DNA from: Chytridium lagenaria
Lineage: Eukaryota > Chytridiomycota > Chytridiomycetes > Chytridiales > Chytridiaceae
Length of the DNA: 64,000 bases
Direction of reading: 5' to 3'
Assembly (NCBI GenBank): GCA_025449115.1
Contig: JAHLKC010000069.1
Location: 124,001 to 188,000, forward strand
The notes under the pieces are model-generated. The model was not told the origin of the DNA. It saw only the letters and a list, made by a program, of their open reading frames with translations, and did no database searches. Each line of letters opens with the position of its first letter. Positions within the stretch are counted from its first letter, which is position 1. The position numbers and the translations under genes are program-made. Positions 1 through 10,867 of the stretch are shown one piece after another.

Positions 1-60
1 AAGCCCCGTCTTTGTCCCTCCCCGTTCTCACTGTACTGTGTTGATTTTTCCCCCCGACAG

Positions 61-656
61 AGGCCGTGAAACACGGTACACCGACAGAGTATATGTTTTT
101 TATGATTAATTACGGGATTCACTTGTTGATGAGTTTGGTGTTGGCGATCGGATTCCAGTAACTATTTTTCACCCCCTACTTTCACTCCATATGCCATTTT
201 ATATTCTGCAAGGCTTCCCCCACTTTCCCTCCAGAGTTATTTTGAAAGGAAGTTGTATTGGCTTCTATAACTCTACTTTTGTTTAGATGGGGTGGAGCCG
301 GAATAATCTATTGTCTCGCCATCATCGGAAGTAACTTCGGAACAGGCGTGTTATGCGCCATCGCGTCAACCCTTCTCATCCTAGAAGTAATATACGGGTT
401 ATGGCAGATCAAATCAGTACGTCTCTCCCCCTCTCACCACCACTCACAACAACAGGTCTACTACCATCACCGTTCAACCATTGGCACCAAATCAAAGCCC
501 ACGAAACCCTCCACAATGGCCACCTCCTCCATTGGAGATTCTCCAACAACGTCCCCGTCAAGCGACAACTCGACGCTTGTGAGAATGCCAGACGCGAAAT
601 GGTCTGCACCGAGTCGTGAAGAGTCGTTTGTGACGGCGACGATGAGGCAGGTGTGA
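61..656 (+). CDS. SCAMP-family secretory carrier membrane protein, paralogue A (5' part outside window)
   Basis: This is the C-terminal part of a secretory carrier-associated membrane protein, a four-helix protein of post-Golgi and endosomal vesicles. Two exons are visible. The first (61-157) follows a CAG acceptor and encodes a hydrophobic helix ending in AIGFQ. The second (287-656) follows TTTAG and begins WGGAGIIY, the motif before the last SCAMP helix. The splice phase matches (CA + A). The sequence from GGAG through YGLWQ parallels the gene at 1107-2740. The cytosolic tail is about 80 residues, rich in Ser, Thr and Pro, and longer than the tail of paralogue B. The NPF-bearing N-terminus and first helices lie upstream of base 1. 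Family assignment is firm; a specific role is not visible. Confidence 0.72.
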
Positions 657-1106
657 AAATAGGACAAGAAGATTTCCCCCGTTTCGAAAGACTGTCATTG
701 TCCATCACTTTCTGCATTCTTTCAACAGCTTCAATTGGGATACGTTCTGCAAGCAGTTCCAATTGGGATATATTCTGCATTCTATTTTAATGGTGCTTGG
801 AACGGTTGTTGGTTTTTTCCCTCTTACGATTTTTATTATTTTTGAGATGCTGTGGGGTGTTGCTCCTTAGACAAGATTTTTTAAAACTATTTTCATTCTT
901 ATCTCCGCACATTCGAAAAATGTAGAACTCCCCCCCAAAAAAAAAAAAAAAAAAAAAAAAAAACATTCCAATACAACTCCCAAATACCATAATGCTCATT
1001 CACAAACACAAACAAACATGCACAAAAAAAAAAACAAACCAACTTTCACACATAAAAAAAAACGCAAAAAAGCAACAAAAAAATACCCCCGTTCAACCTC
1101 CTTTCC
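657..1106. other. Convergent intergenic spacer with A-rich tract
   Basis: This is the 3' to 3' spacer between the two SCAMP genes. It holds a 27-base A run at 937-963 preceded by a C run, then A-rich sequence with CACAAACA-like stretches. I see no credible coding region. The ORFs on either strand here are low-complexity. Confidence 0.7.
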
Positions 1107-2740
1107 TCACTTTCTCACATCCGGCGCCATACTACTCCTAACCGCAGCTCCCGCCAACTCCCTCCCAATACCACTCCCAGCAACCCCATTAATAGCCTGC
1201 TGTTTCGCCTGTTCCGCTGTTAACCCCTTTGAACGGTAATACCCTTGCACAGCCTTCACCTGCCATAACCCATAGACCACCTCAAAGATAAGGAAGGAGG
1301 AGGCGATGGCGCAGAGAATGCCGGTACCGGGGTTGGAGCCGAGTTGGGAGAGCGTGTAGATGATGCCGGCGCCGCCCCTGGGTTGGGGGAAAGGGTAAGT
1401 TGATGGGAGAAGGAAAGGGGGACGTACCATCCTGGTATCCCGACTGCGAGTAACGCGGAAACGGCGAGGTGGAAACAATAGTTGAAGAAGAAGAAGAAGA
1501 AGGAGATGGAACGATCGTTCTTGACGCCAGCTTGTTTTGGATTGTTTTGTCAGTTTTCTGCGTGGAAAAATAGGAGAAAGAATGTCGGGGTTGTGACTTA
1601 CAGTAAAGCGGTCGATACCAAAACACAACTATCACAAAAAAAAGAAAAAGGGAAGAAGAAAAAAGAATTAGGGTATGAGAAAAAGCGTTAATATTAGTCC
1701 AAAACTTTCAGATAAAACAAAAAGAAAAAAATAATATTAAATTTGGCAAAAAGTAGTAAATGAGGAGTGGATGAGGCTCCTTTTTTCTTTAAAATACTAC
1801 TTACAAGACACTGGCGTCCCCACCAAAAAATCACCAACGCCAATCCAAAAGTCCCACCCGCGCTCTCCGCCTTAACCACCAACAACGCGAAAGCGGCGAC
1901 AAAATTCGCAAGGTAAGTGACAGCTGAAACTAAACCATTGTTCAGCATCACGCAACAAAACACCATAAAAAAACGTACGATAGAACGCCATATACATCCT
2001 CTTGACGATCCAACGACCGGTCTCGGGAATGTCGTTTTGGATGTCATGGTAGATCATGGGTTTGCAGGGGGGCCAGTTGGGGGGGTGGTGATCACCGAGT
2101 TGAGATTCCTTTTCGGTGAGCTGCATTTTTGGGGAAGAGTGTCGGAAAAGGGGGATATGTTATTTATCGTGAATATCTTCTACTAAACCCTTCAGCCGCA
2201 TCATGAACTTAATGGTGTATTCTTTGAGATATTTTTTTGCGAGGGAGAGGGTTTAACATAACCCCTCCCCCCCCCCCCCCCAACCTCCCATCACCAACAT
2301 TCCACAAACACTCACCTTCGCCTCCCGATGCCCTCAACTCTGCCTCCCGTCTCTCAATCTCCGCCTCCCTCGAAGACAGACTCGCCGTGTTCCCTGTATT
2401 CCTCAGCTCCGTTTTCGCGGCCACCGGACGAGGGGGTGGAGGATGGGACGGACCTGCCGAGGCTGCGGCGAGGTTGTTGTTGCTGTGAGAGAGGGAGCGG
2501 ACCGAGGTGAGGTTTGTGGTGGAAGTGTTGGTGGGACCCCAAGGGTTGGAGGAGGTACCGCGAGTGTGGGTGGATTCCTGGAGGTGGGGAGTGTGAGTAT
2601 GGGTTCATGGGGTGGTGGAGTCAATGGAAACGAAAGTGGAAGAGGAAAACATGATACGCAGAGTGCTTGAACCGTATAGGAACGATGACAACGCTTACCT
2701 CGAAAGGATTTGCCTCTGGATCGGTAAACGGGTTCGGCAT
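1107..2740 (-). CDS. SCAMP-family secretory carrier membrane protein, paralogue B
   Basis: This is a near-complete SCAMP in seven predicted exons: 2699-2740, 2316-2577, about 1979-2127, 1805-1923, 1602-1628, 1428-1530 and 1107-1377. The N-terminus MPNPFTDPEANPFE has two NPF motifs, which in this family bind EH-domain endocytic proteins. A short coiled coil follows (SSREAEIERREAELRA), then the hallmark PPNWPPCKPMIYHD before the first helix, WYRPLY between helices, and GIPGW-GGAGIIY at the last helix. Most donors are GTAAG or GTACG and most phases agree. Two joints need a one-base correction: the A6 run at 1825-1830, where restoring one base gives FLVGTPVSFVFWYRPLY, and the exon 2/3 joint. It sits tail to tail with paralogue A. 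Confidence 0.83.
2267..2281. repeat. Poly-C homopolymer in a SCAMP intron
   Basis: A run of 15 C on the plus strand falls in intron 2 of the minus-strand SCAMP gene. Such runs are prone to length errors. The neighbouring exon 2/3 phase does not close. Confidence 0.85.
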
Positions 2741-3456
2741 GATGGGAAAGTCGACTGGTCGTTTCGTCTTTTCGTTGTTTGGATGTGGAAGTTGTTGAGA
2801 GAGGTGACAACTTGAGATCTGATTGTTGGGAAGGACAATACTATTTAATTTGTCACCAGTGAATACGTAAAATGAGGATAAGTGTGAAAGTTGGGAATAT
2901 CAGGTTTAACGGGTACATGGGTCGAAAGAGTAAAACTGTTAGTGGTATGGGAATATGGGAATGGATGTAAAACCAATGGATTAAAGTAGGCTAGTAAAGA
3001 TAATAGAAAGATGGCTGGACTGAAGTTACAGTGTCAATTTAAAATAGAGTTCAATATGTCGGAGTGTGCGGATCAGTGGCGAGATTTGTAGACTCTTACC
3101 ACTGATGTGTGCACAACTGACAAAGTCAGAATATCAAGGAGCTCTTCAAGAGCGTTGAGGCGCAGGCTTTTCGTTCGTTACTTTTTCGAAGCCTTAGGCT
3201 CTAATACGTGTGGATTTAGGGAGACGGATTTTATGGACGTCACTGATGACGTCTGTGTTTAACATTGGGCAAGGAATGGTGTGCAAGGAAAGGGTTGGAA
3301 TAAAGTTTTATGGAATGACCTTCATGACTGAAATGCAAAGTGCAAACACGTTCATATATTTCACCAGAACAAACATTCGTATCCCATCCCCATGGTTCCC
3401 AAACCTCATCACCGCGCTGAATTTCCAAACCAATACAAAAAAAGACCAGAAAGACG
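2741..3456. other. Divergent/upstream spacer, no gene seen
   Basis: This is the 5' flank of SCAMP paralogue B and the 3' flank of the mitofissin-like gene. Only short ORFs without domain character occur. A downstream exon of the mitofissin-like gene in 3240-3500 is possible, because a GTGAGC donor and a TTTGAACAG acceptor flank that stretch on the minus strand. Confidence 0.5.
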
Positions 3457-4105
3457 TCAGTATCCACACTTTCCTTGGTAAAACGACCGCAAGAAGACAT
3501 ACTGTTCAAAGCGAAACATCAAAAAAAACAAAGACCGCTCACCTTGTCCACCCTTCTTCCCTTTTCCCTGCGCCGCCGCTACATTCCCCGACACCCCCGG
3601 TACCCCCGACGCAACCCTCTGTCTCAACTTCATCCTCTCCCCATCCGGCGCCCCACTAGGCGCCGTCGGCTTCACGACCTCCTCCTCCACCTCCTTAATC
3701 TTCTCCTCCCACCCTTTCCCACCACTTCCTCCTCCAAGCCCCCCAATCAACCCCCCAACACTCCCAATGCCTCCAACCATAGCCGACAACATGGACACAG
3801 CTAAAGCCGACGAATCCACAGGTGGTTTCGCCGATTTAGCTTCAAAAAAGTATGGATAGGATTGTGCAAATTGGATGGCTGCGTCTAGCACGGCGTCACC
3901 TATGAACACGAGTTGGAGGAGCGTCCAGCGGAGGAAAATGTTTTGGATACGGTCGATACGGAAGTCTATGTGGGGGTTAGAAGGCTTTAGCTTAAAACAT
4001 AAAACGAGAATGTAGAGAATAGTTACCTAGGTTTCCGGCTCTTCTGACCCCCGCAAACAACGTTGCAACCAATACGACATCAATGGTGAGTGGGATGAAC
4101 CTCAT
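3457..4105 (-). CDS. DUF1748 / mitofissin (Atg44)-like protein with long C-terminal extension
   Basis: Exon 1 (4027-4105) starts at ATG and encodes MRFIPLTIDVVLVATLFAGV followed by RRAGN. Exon 2 starts at 3965 after ATAG and continues DFRIDRIQNIFLRW and FIGDAVLDAAIQFAQSYPYF. A hydrophobic N-terminus with an ID-x-x-L-V-x-T-x-x-AG-V-x-R pattern, then a helical stretch ending near a G-D-x-x-xD motif, matches the DUF1748 family as I know it. That family includes the yeast and fission-yeast mitofissin Atg44, a small intermembrane-space protein that drives mitochondrial fission in mitophagy. Known members are roughly 70-90 residues. This one adds about 110 residues rich in Gly, Lys and Glu. The last bases may instead splice on at GTGAGC. 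The assignment is by pattern only. Confidence 0.5.
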
Positions 4106-4765
4106 AACGGATGGTAATAGGAGGACGAGGATGCCAAAACCGACGAGCGGGGCGAATTGGATCAACGTTGAGGAAGACACCTTGCTGTTATTGCCGTTGC
4201 CTTAGTGATGGAAAAGAAGTGGGGAGTGGGTTGGATGACAGCGGAGGTTTGTTTGAGGAGGAGGGATGTGGTGGGTGGGCGTGAGAAACGAATGTCGATG
4301 CCCCCAATCAGCCTTTTAGATTTGTCAAAAGGTGATGATGACAATTCCACCAAATTAAGTACCCGCAACAAAACGATTATGGCCAAATGTGTTTTGATAA
4401 AAAGAGAAATCAAGTTTTATTTTTTTCAAAGGCAATAAAAAAAAAAAGATACAAAAAGAGTAAATAAAACTAGAGGAAACGTTATTAAAAGACAATCCAT
4501 AGAAACCCCATAAAATAAAATAAAAAAAGAGTGCGGACCAAACACACACACACAAAAGTTAAAAACAACAATATCAGGATAAGACAAGACCAGAAACAGA
4601 GTAATAGAACAAACCAGAAAAAGAGAATAACAAGAAAACAGAGGATTCAATAAGCCCGAGAGCTTACATCCTCCGACTAAAGAAAAATTAAAAGAACAAA
4701 GTAAAAGAAGAAAACTTAAATAAGACAAAAAACATAGAACGACTACTCATCTAAAAACCCGTTCC
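4106..4765. other. Spacer between mitofissin-like and repeat-protein genes
   Basis: This stretch holds the 5' flank of the mitofissin-like gene and the 3' flank of the giant repeat gene. It is A-rich on the plus strand from about 4430 to 4740 (poly-pyrimidine on the coding strand). No coding signal is seen. In-frame sequence upstream of 4105 reaches a stop at about 4204 without an ATG, which supports the start chosen for the neighbour. Confidence 0.55.
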
Positions 4766-7700
4766 TCACTTTTTCGGCACATCAACCTTTGCAGGCGCCA
4801 CAAAAATTCCACCTCCAACCTCCATCCCCTCCGCCCCCTCTCTCCAGCTCCCCAACGGTCTAATCACAACAACAGCCTGCGCGGACGCCTCATCGCCCTC
4901 CAAGTCAGGACGGACAGGGTTGTCAAGGTCAAGATATGGTTTCACCTGAACAGCTTCAACAGGTTCAACAGGTGTCGAGGGTTTGGGCGATTTCTTGGAT
5001 GCGAAAAGCGTGGTAATGCGGGTGAGGAAACCGGGATGATCCGAGGTAGTTGCCTCGACGGATTCAGTGGCGTCGACGGGGGTTGAGACGACGGGTTCTT
5101 CAAGGACGGGGGGAGTGGATTTCTTGATGGTTTTATGGGTAGACTTTTTCCCCATCTTGAATAATCCACGATGCGACGTTGCGGGTTTCTCAGCAGCGGG
5201 CGCGACAGTCACTGTTTCCTCAACAACGTCCTCAATCTTGACGTCGACGGAAGGCTCAGCGCCTTCCTTAGGTTCGAGAGCCTGCTTCTTTCTCGCGAAA
5301 TTGAAGAGATGGGGGTGGCCTCTCTTTTTTTCCTTTTTCTCGGTACCGTCACCCTCAGGTTTCTCAACCACATGCTCCTCTTTCGCCTCAGTCTCAACCT
5401 TCTCGACAATAGCGGCTTCCTCCTTCGCTTCCTCACCCTCTCCACAACAGCTTCTTCAACAGTGACTTCCTGAACAACAGGAGCCTTTTTCTTGAGGCTC
5501 AGAAATTTGAAGGGTACTTGACCGCCGCCTTTTGCTCAACCTTCTCGGCGACCACCTCGACTTCTTCCTTGACAGCCTCACTAGCCTCAACAGCCGTCTC
5601 AGCGGCTACCTCAGCGGCCCCCTCGATGGTTTCATCAGTCTTGCCCTCCTCAACGGCCTCAGCAGTCTCTTCGACGATAACGGCGGAGTGTTTCTTCTTC
5701 AAAGTCAAGAACCCAAACGTCTTTTTGACTTCCTTTACAGCAATCTTCTCCTCCACCTTCTCCTCCACAGCGGCCTCAACGTCCTTCTTGGCAGTCTTAA
5801 CAGCCTCCACGGCCTCACCCTTGACCTCCTCAAGAACAGCCTCAGCCTCAATAGTGGCCGCAGCAGCCTGCTTCTTCTTCAAGGTCAAGAACCCAAACTT
5901 CTTCACAGGCGCAGCAGCAGGGGCCGTCTCCTCCTTCTCCTCCTCCTCCTTAATCTCCTCAGTAGCAGCTACCACCTCCACCTCCTCCATCTTCAGCTCC
6001 ACCTCTTCCTCAACTTTCTCAGCCTTCTTCTTCCCAAGCGAAAAGAAACCCTTTGTCTTCTTCTCAACCTTCTCAACCGCGACTTCGTCAACGGTCTCAA
6101 CGGTAGCCTCAACAGCAACCTCCGCGGTTTCAACAGTCTCAGCGGTGACCTCGGCGGCAGCTTCAACAACAACCTCGGAAGTTTCGACAGCCTCAGCGGT
6201 AACCTCGTCAACGGCCACGGCGGCGGCTTCAACGACAGGTGCGGCCTTTTTGGTCTTTCCAAACAACGTGAACCCACGCTTCTTGGAAGCCTCTTTCTCC
6301 TCAACCACTTTCTCCTCAACAGCCTTCACTTCCACCTTCTCTTCAACAACCTCCACCTTCTCCTCCTTCTCCTCCTTCTCCTCCTTCTCCTCAGGAGCAA
6401 CAACCTCCTCAACACTCTTCCCCATCTTCTTCCCAAACGTCCCGAAATTCACTCCCATCCTCTTTGTCTTCTTCTTCTTGTCCTTAACTTCATCAACGAC
6501 CTCAACGGCTGGCACCTCAACGGCAGCCATCTCGGGGGTTGCGACCTCAACAACCGGAACATCCACCTCATCAGCGGCAACCTTATCAGCAGCAGCCTCA
6601 GGTTCCGCCACCTCAACGGCAGGCTCCTCCACAGCAGGCATCTCAACAGCAGCAGCCTTCACCGATTTCTTCCTCCCAAACGTCCCAAAGTTCATGGAAA
6701 TCCTCTTGGACTTTTTCTTGTCCTTCGCCTCATCGACGACCTCAACGGCTGGTACCTCGACGGCAGCATCGTCCTTGACGTCTTCAGCGACCACAGCGGG
6801 AACATCGACAGCTGCAGTCTCAACCTCCACAACCGAAGCGTCGACCTCTTGGGCAGCAACTTCCTCAGTGGCAACTTCAACGGCAGGCACCTCAACAGCA
6901 GCAGCCTTCACCGATTTCTTCCTCCCAAACGTTCCAAAAGTCATGGACATCCTCTTGGCCTTTTTCTTGTCTTTAGCTTCATCGACGACCTCAACGGCTG
7001 GTACCTCGACGGCAGCATCGTCCTTGACGTCTTCAGCGACCGCAGCGGGAATCTCGACAGCCGCAGTCTCAACCTCCACAACCGAAGCGTCGACCTCTTG
7101 GGCAGCAACTTCCTCAGCGGCAACTTCAATGACAGGCACCTCAGCAGCAGCAGCCTTCACCGTCTTCTTCTTTCCAAAAGTTCCAAAGTTCATGGAAATC
7201 CTCTTGGACTTTTTCTTGTCTTTCGCTTCATCGACGACCTCAACGGCTGGTACCTCGACGGCAGCATCGTCCTTGACGTCTTCAGCGACCGCAGCGGGAA
7301 CATCGACAGCTGCAGTCTCAACCTCCACAACCGAAACGTCCACCTCTTGGGCAGCAACTTCCTCAGCGACAACTTCAACGGCAGGCACCTCAACAGCAGC
7401 AGCCTTCACCGATTTCTTCTTTCCAAAGTTCCAAAGTTCATGGAAATCCTCTTGGACTTTTTCTTGTCCTTAGCTTCATCGACGACCTCAACGGCTGGTA
7501 CCTCGACGGCAGCATCGTCCTTGACGTCTTCAGCGACCACAGCGGGAACATCGACAGCTGCACTCTCAACCTCCACAACCGAAACGTCGACTCTTGGGCA
7601 GCAACTTCCTCAGCGACAACTTCAACGGCAGGCACCTCAACAGCAGCAGCTTCACCGATTTCTTCCTCCCAAACGTTCCAAAGTTCATGGAAATCCTCTT

Positions 7701-9795
7701 GACTTTTTCTTGTCCTTAGCTTCATCAACGACCTCAACAGCTGGTACCTCGACGGCAACAACGTCAACAGCCGAAACGTCCACCCTTTCAACGGCGACAT
7801 CCTCAGACGCCAGCTTCAACGTTAGCCTCAACTTCAGCCCCCTCACCGTCCATCTCCTTAACAGCAGGCACCTCACCAGAGGCCTTCACCGTCTTCTTCT
7901 TTCCAAAAGTTCCAAAGTTCATGGAAGCTCTCTTTGACTTTTTCTTGTCCTTAGCTTCATCAACAACCTCAACAGCAGGCACCTCCACAGCCTCAACAGC
8001 CGGAACCTCCACCTCCTCATCGATAACCTCCCCCACATCCCCCTCACCCGTCACACCCTCATCCTTCCCCATCTTCTTCCTCCCAAACGTCCAAAACTCA
8101 TTCTCTTCTTTTTCGTCTCCTTGACCTGAACAACGGGGACCGTCACAGGAACTTTGGCTGGCGTGTCGTCAAGAATCTCAATGTAGGTCCGTCGTGGATA
8201 TCCTCGACTTCGTCAATGACGATAATGGGGATGTCGACTGCCGGATGTCGACTGCTGGGGCGTCGACTGCTGGGATGTCAATGGTCGGAATGTCAATGGC
8301 CGGAATGTTAATGGCCGCAAGGTCCATGGGTGCAATATCGATGGCTGGTAGGTCAACAGCGGTGATATCAGCCGCAGGAATATCCACATCGGTGACATCA
8401 ACAGCAACCTCCTCAACAACGGGGACCTCAACCCCCTTCCCCGCCTTCTTCCTCCTCCCAAACGTCCCAAAATGGATAGACATCCTCTTTGCCTTTTTCT
8501 TCTCATCAACCTCAACCTTCACCTCCTCCTTAACGTCGTCAACAGCTTCAACCACCTCCTCCTCCTTCTTCACCTCCTCATCACCCCCAACTTCCTCCAT
8601 CTTCTCCTCACCCTCCTCCACCTTTTTACCAAACGCAAAAAACAAACTCTTCCGTTTAACCACCTTTGGCGTCTCAACAGAAGGAACAACATCCTCAACC
8701 ACCTCCTTCTCACCACCCGTCACATCTTCCACTGCCTCATTCTTCTTCCCACGTTTCTTCCCCTTCTTCTTCTCAACCGTCTCCACAACCTCGACAACCG
8801 CATCAATGTCCAGATTCGTCTTTTCAACCACCTCGTCATGTTTCGTCGTGAAGAATGATCGCTTCTTTTTAGGTTTCTTGGCTGGTTTTTTAAAACGTTA
8901 GTTTTTCCTTACTGGGAGGACTGGGTTTTTCTAGCCATGCCACATGTGTGACTGAGTGGCACAGAGAAGAATTCTGGGAAAGGGGAGGGGGTGCTTGTTG
9001 TGTGACGGTTGTCTCCCCTTGTCACTCCCTGGTTTTGGGTGCGGAGTTGAATCCATCCATCCACAAGTGCCTCCCCCTTTTGCATGGGAATCAGTCATCA
9101 GTGGAGTCCAGAGAGAGAAGAAGCATGCAGTGACACTTCTGGAGATGGTCGTTCATTCATCCTCTCACTTCCATGATTGAAGTGTGTGTTGGAGTATCCA
9201 TGTATGAAGGAAGTAGAGATATAGAGAGAAAATGAAGGAGAGGGATGAATGGAATTGCAATGCAATGCATGATACACTAACAAATGCCGTCTTAGCATCC
9301 AACATGGCAAGGCCGTAAAGAGTAAACAGTGTCATGTCACAGTGGTGAAGAGTAAAAATGAGAGAGCGAGATAGAGAACTGGGATGAATGAATGAATGGA
9401 AATGAAAGAAAAAGGAGGTGTTGAAAGGTCAACAGTACAACGAAAAAGCTACAACAATATTGGACTGACTACTGCTGAATGAACCAAAAAAAAAAAAAGC
9501 ACTGCTCACCTTCCTCATCCTCCTTCACCTCCGCCTCCTCAGCAGCCGGCGCAACAACCTCCCCTCCTTCCTCTCCCTTCCCCTTCCCCACCTCCCCTTC
9601 CTCCTCCCTCATCTTCCGTCTAAACATCCCCCTCTTCTTCTTCACCTCTCTCATCCCCACACTCAACCGTTCAACAACCTTCTCAGACTCCTTCTTCTTT
9701 AAAAACGTGAACGCCTTCTTGGTAGGCGTGGTGGGGAGTTGATATTGTTTCGCTGCTTCTTCTATCGCCTCGACGGATGGAACGTCTTTGGTCAT
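4766..9795 (-). CDS. Giant acidic/lysine-rich tandem-repeat protein (function unknown)
   Basis: Exon 1 (9510-9795, start MTKDVPSVEAIEEAAKQY) joins in phase to exon 2 at 8881 (GAG GAA G | CC AAG). The protein alternates acidic Val/Glu/Ala/Pro blocks (VEVPAVEVVDEA) with basic-aromatic modules: FTFLKKK, RSFFTTK, SLFFAFGKK, SMNFGTFGKKK, FTLFGKTKK, FFSLGKKK, FGFLTLKKK, PFKFLSLKKK and LFNFARKK. Many modules carry an R-(I/M)-S-M site that could be phosphorylated. The C-terminus around 4766-5371 is less repetitive. No catalytic domain, signal peptide or membrane segment is seen, so it is probably disordered and scaffold-like; that is inference. The frame breaks at several places (near 5430, 5510, 7430, 7690, 7815, 8090 and 8225), but homologous modules continue in the next frame. 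I call one gene rather than a pseudogene. Confidence 0.6.
6691..7930. repeat. 249-bp (83-residue) in-gene tandem repeat array
   Basis: The sequence around TTCATGGAAATCCTCTTGG recurs at about 6691, 6940, 7189, 7437 and 7684, with a diverged copy near 7918. Spacings are 249, 249, 248, 247 and 234 bases. The first intervals are multiples of three and keep frame. The 248 and 247 intervals correspond to one- and two-base losses and coincide with the frame breaks of the host gene. Each unit encodes one basic FGTFG module plus one acidic VEVPAVE block. Confidence 0.85.
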
Positions 9796-9806
9796 TCCTG
9801 TGAGTC

Positions 9807-9826
9807 TTTTTTTTTTTTTTTTTTTT
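9807..9826. repeat. Poly-T tract just upstream of the repeat-protein start
   Basis: Twenty T on the plus strand (poly-A on the coding strand) lie 11 bp upstream of the ATG at 9795. Poly(dA:dT) tracts are common nucleosome-excluding promoter elements in fungi. A promoter role here is inference. Confidence 0.45.
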
Positions 9827-10867
9827 GACAGCGGGAACTGAACTTTTTGGGTGTAAATTGGTTAAGAAGGGAGAAGGGGGGGGTCACAAGGATTTTGATT
9901 TTTTTGTTGGTGTGGAAGAGGGGGACTTTGAAACGTTTCAAGATATTTCATCGAGATTACGCACCAAACAACACTGGCATCATTGTTCCCCCACCAATGA
10001 CGATACCCAACAACATCATTTACAACAAAAAACAAAAACAAAACCCAAGTACATATAAAAAAAATGCACCTTTGCTGAATTCGTCTTGTATATCTAAAAC
10101 ACTCAAATCCCCCCTCATTTCAAAAAGCAATCAATATACATACGACCTCGGATCGTTTATTTTTTTTTCAGGCATCAAACAATGGCTTGACCAAAGTCGT
10201 TAGACGTTACGGACACTCGGCGGACAAATTGGAATTAAGTTTCAATGATACATGACATGACGGGTGTAATGTTTTTGTATAAACTAAAGAAATAATGACT
10301 GGAGATGAGACGTGAGCTCTCTCTTCAACAAAGCACTATTATATGTTGGACATGAAGAATAATTAAAAACTGTCGGGACCGATTGATCATTTTAAATATA
10401 AAAAAAAAAACAAAAAAAAAAAACCGAGCTTACCCATAAACCCTTCCAAAAACGATAATCTCTTCAAAAAGAGAAATAGGCATCACTCACTATTATCCAA
10501 GTTGAATTTATTACCATCCTAGTCGAATGAATTCTACCCTTATATATCAACCCAACCCCCTCAAAAAAAACAACGAAAAAATCGGGTATAATTTTCAACA
10601 TCCAACAAAAAGAATAAAACGCCCACAAAACCGTTTAGAAATAGAGTAAAACCACTTCGTCCACACCAAATCTAACTCATAAATAACCTCAACCGCGCCA
10701 GCAAACACTTCAAATGTACTCATCAGTCTTCCCTCCTACTCCCAGTCGACACCTCCCTCCCCACTCCCAACCCCATCCACCTCTGCGGCGACACCTCCAC
10801 AGGCGACGTCCCACCTCCTCCCATCGAACTCCCCGAACTCCCCCCAGACCCCGGCGACCCCCTCTCC
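9827..10867. other. Upstream spacer, mostly non-coding
   Basis: This is AT-rich sequence with A runs at 10061-10067 and 10400-10420. I see no gene from 9827 to about 10720. From 10723 to 10867 one minus-strand frame is Gly/Ser-rich (ERGSPGSGGSSGSSMGGGG). It may be the true C-terminus of the neighbouring membrane protein if a one-base error is present. Confidence 0.45.

Noticed and set aside
4426..4728. Minus-strand hydrophobic ORF of 100 codons
   Set aside because: It is Phe/Leu/Ser text created by an A-rich plus strand between two genes, with no supporting signal.
5518..7937. Two very long plus-strand ORFs (651 and 801 codons) antisense to the repeat-protein gene
   Set aside because: They are mirror readings of the acidic/basic repeat. 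Their text is pure Ser/Thr/Ala or Leu/Asn/Asp low complexity, while the minus strand gives a spliced frame with recurring FG-K modules.
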